Source: Mariprofundus sp. (lineage in GTDB: Bacteria > Pseudomonadota > Zetaproteobacteria > Mariprofundales > Mariprofundaceae). Taken from it: DNA of 41,520 nucleotides. The position numbers were made by a program, and so were the translations under genes. Each line of letters begins with the position of its first letter. Positions within the stretch are counted from its first letter, which is position 1. Positions 40,794 through 41,520 of this stretch are shown here, in pieces. The stretch lies in contig JAJFLE010000085.1 of NCBI GenBank assembly GCA_021772835.1, positions 1-41,520 on the forward strand, in the 5' to 3' direction. Below the pieces are notes generated by a model. It was given only the letters and a program-made list of their open reading frames with translations, was not told where the DNA came from and made no database searches.

Positions 40794-41359
40794 TCTTGGC
40801 TATCAATTAGTTCATTTAGTTTTGGTAGCTCAACCGCTTTTGTAATTGCATCTCCAGCATAATTAATTTTCCGATAGCATTCCGTTACCAAACTAGTCTC
40901 GGAATTATTCTTATACCATTCCAAATCTCTAGCAGACACCCATGCTTCTAGAAATGCTTCTCTAGGCTCCGCTTCAAGGTAAAGTGAATTATTCCCCCAC
41001 CACTCATCACACTCATGGATTATTTCAAGAAGGCTGTCCTTCCCAAGCGCCCCGTTAATTTTCCTCCAAAGGCAAAAAGCTTCCTGATGGGCTTGAAGGC
41101 GCCTTTCGACAGCGGCTAAACGTAGCTGGTGCTGAGCCCTAAGTGTTTCTAAAAGATTATTATAGTTGGATTTCACTTTTTCTATCTCAGTTGTTATGCC
41201 GGCTATATCTTCTGTTGTAGCCAAATTTTTACCCTTTTCGGATAGATAGCCCGGTAAAAAATATTTAAGTAAAAGAAAAACGACTAGACCAGCGACTACC
41301 GCTTCGAACCCATATCTAAGAGTAAATGATAAAATAATTTCTATCTGTTCTGCGCTCAT
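40748..41359 (-). CDS. Cassette gene 3: membrane-anchored coiled-coil protein
   Basis: This 203-residue protein has one N-terminal helix (about 16-35), then LSEKGKNLATTEDIAGITTEIEKVKSNY-type coiled coil and a helical C-terminal domain. Similar anchored proteins are common in cassettes; function is unknown. The ATG at 41359 follows AGGAGAGATC; a longer frame to 41440 enters the IS end and is rejected. The IS insertion is about 20 bp upstream and may have changed its expression. Confidence 0.8.
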   Translation of the reverse strand: MSAEQIEIILSFTLRYGFEAVVAGLVVFLLLKYFLPGYLSEKGKNLATTEDIAGITTEIEKVKSNYNNLLETLRAQHQLRLAAVERRLQAHQEAFCLWRKINGALGKDSLLEIIHECDEWWGNNSLYLEAEPREAFLEAWVSARDLEWYKNNSETSLVTECYRKINYAGDAITKAVELPKLNELIDSQEPNKLMQPTAKASAD

Positions 41360-41379
41360 GATCTCTCCTGAGTTGCCTA

Positions 41380-41520
41380 TGTAGTGGTCAACAAAATTTG
41401 GCCACGTTATTAGAGTTTTTCCAAAATTGCCGTTCAGCAATATTTGGAGTCAACCCATCATTATGTCGGTGAGGTCTTATCTGGCTGTAATAACCAATGA
41501 TATAATCCCACACAGACCGT
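41380..41520 (-). mobile_element. End of an IS3-family insertion sequence (cut by window edge)
   Basis: The terminus TGTAGTGGTCAACAAAATTT matches the TG-starting inverted repeats of IS3-family elements, and a transposase end lies inside it. Only about 140 bp are visible; the other end is outside the window. It interrupts the cassette array upstream of cassette gene 3. Confidence 0.8.
41388..41520 (-). CDS. IS3-family transposase, C-terminal fragment
   Basis: The last 43 codons read VWDYIIGYYSQIRPHRHNDG... and RQFWKNSNNVAKFC before TGA. This is the rve-type integrase C-terminal block (IxxYxxxRPHxxxxGLTP) of IS3 OrfB. The N-terminal part is off the window. The stop lies 8 bp from the IS end, which is usual in this family. 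Confidence 0.85.
   Translation of the reverse strand, partial: RSVWDYIIGYYSQIRPHRHNDGLTPNIAERQFWKNSNNVAKFC

Noticed and set aside
41360-41440. Longer start for cassette gene 3
   Set aside because: The extension runs through the IS terminal repeat, while a good ribosome site precedes the ATG at 41359.

Overview
This window looks like a piece of a Gram-negative (Pseudomonadota) chromosome of moderate G+C with respiratory and housekeeping genes. It carries a proteobacterial bc1 complex, succinate dehydrogenase with SdhE, the lepA-lepB-DUF4845-rnc-era block, and recO-pdxJ-acpS. A marine or aquatic chemolithotroph, possibly Zetaproteobacteria-like, is my guess from the gene mix. It cannot be proven from the sequence. 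Nearly all genes lie on the minus strand, so operons read from high to low coordinates.

Layout, left to right. 1-2324: petABC (cytochrome bc1; petC is cut by the window edge). 2520-9195: rpe, a DUF1573/cytochrome c lipoprotein, sdhE, sdhB, sdhA, sdhD, sdhC and a bifunctional NAD(P)HX repair enzyme. 9246-11531: VanZ-like protein, acpS, pdxJ, recO. 11681-13999: an AlbA/Schlafen-type ATP-binding protein and an AT-rich secreted protein of unknown function. These two separate recO from era, and the second is bracketed by two copies of a 30-bp hairpin-forming repeat. 14097-18669: era, rnc, DUF4845, lepB, lepA, mostly overlapping. 18757-19571: two small envelope proteins. 19636-26619: a sucrose cluster, sps-spp-fruK-ams, followed by a MurG/arabinokinase-like glycosyltransferase gene. 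It resembles the sucrose-synthesis operon of halophilic methanotrophs.

27736-36044 is the most unusual region: a tight eight-gene minus-strand operon. It encodes two TolR/ExbD-like proteins that each carry a large von Willebrand factor A (vWA) domain, a TolQ/MotA-like channel protein, a one-helix peptide, a PEGA-repeat protein with a formylglycine-enzyme-like domain, a TPR-like membrane protein, a lipoprotein and an exported acidic protein. I interpret it as a proton-motive-force-coupled trans-envelope machine with two vWA arms. One vWA protein appears to begin at a CTG codon, which simple start calling misses.

36337-38992: secreted endonuclease I, a 727-bp gap with AT-rich DNA and DnaA-box-like sites, yjbQ and mog. 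39265-41359: a gene-cassette array with three attC sites and three cassette genes reading right to left, and no integrase in the window. 41380-41520: the end of an IS3-family element inserted next to the last visible cassette. No tRNA, rRNA or CRISPR array was seen.
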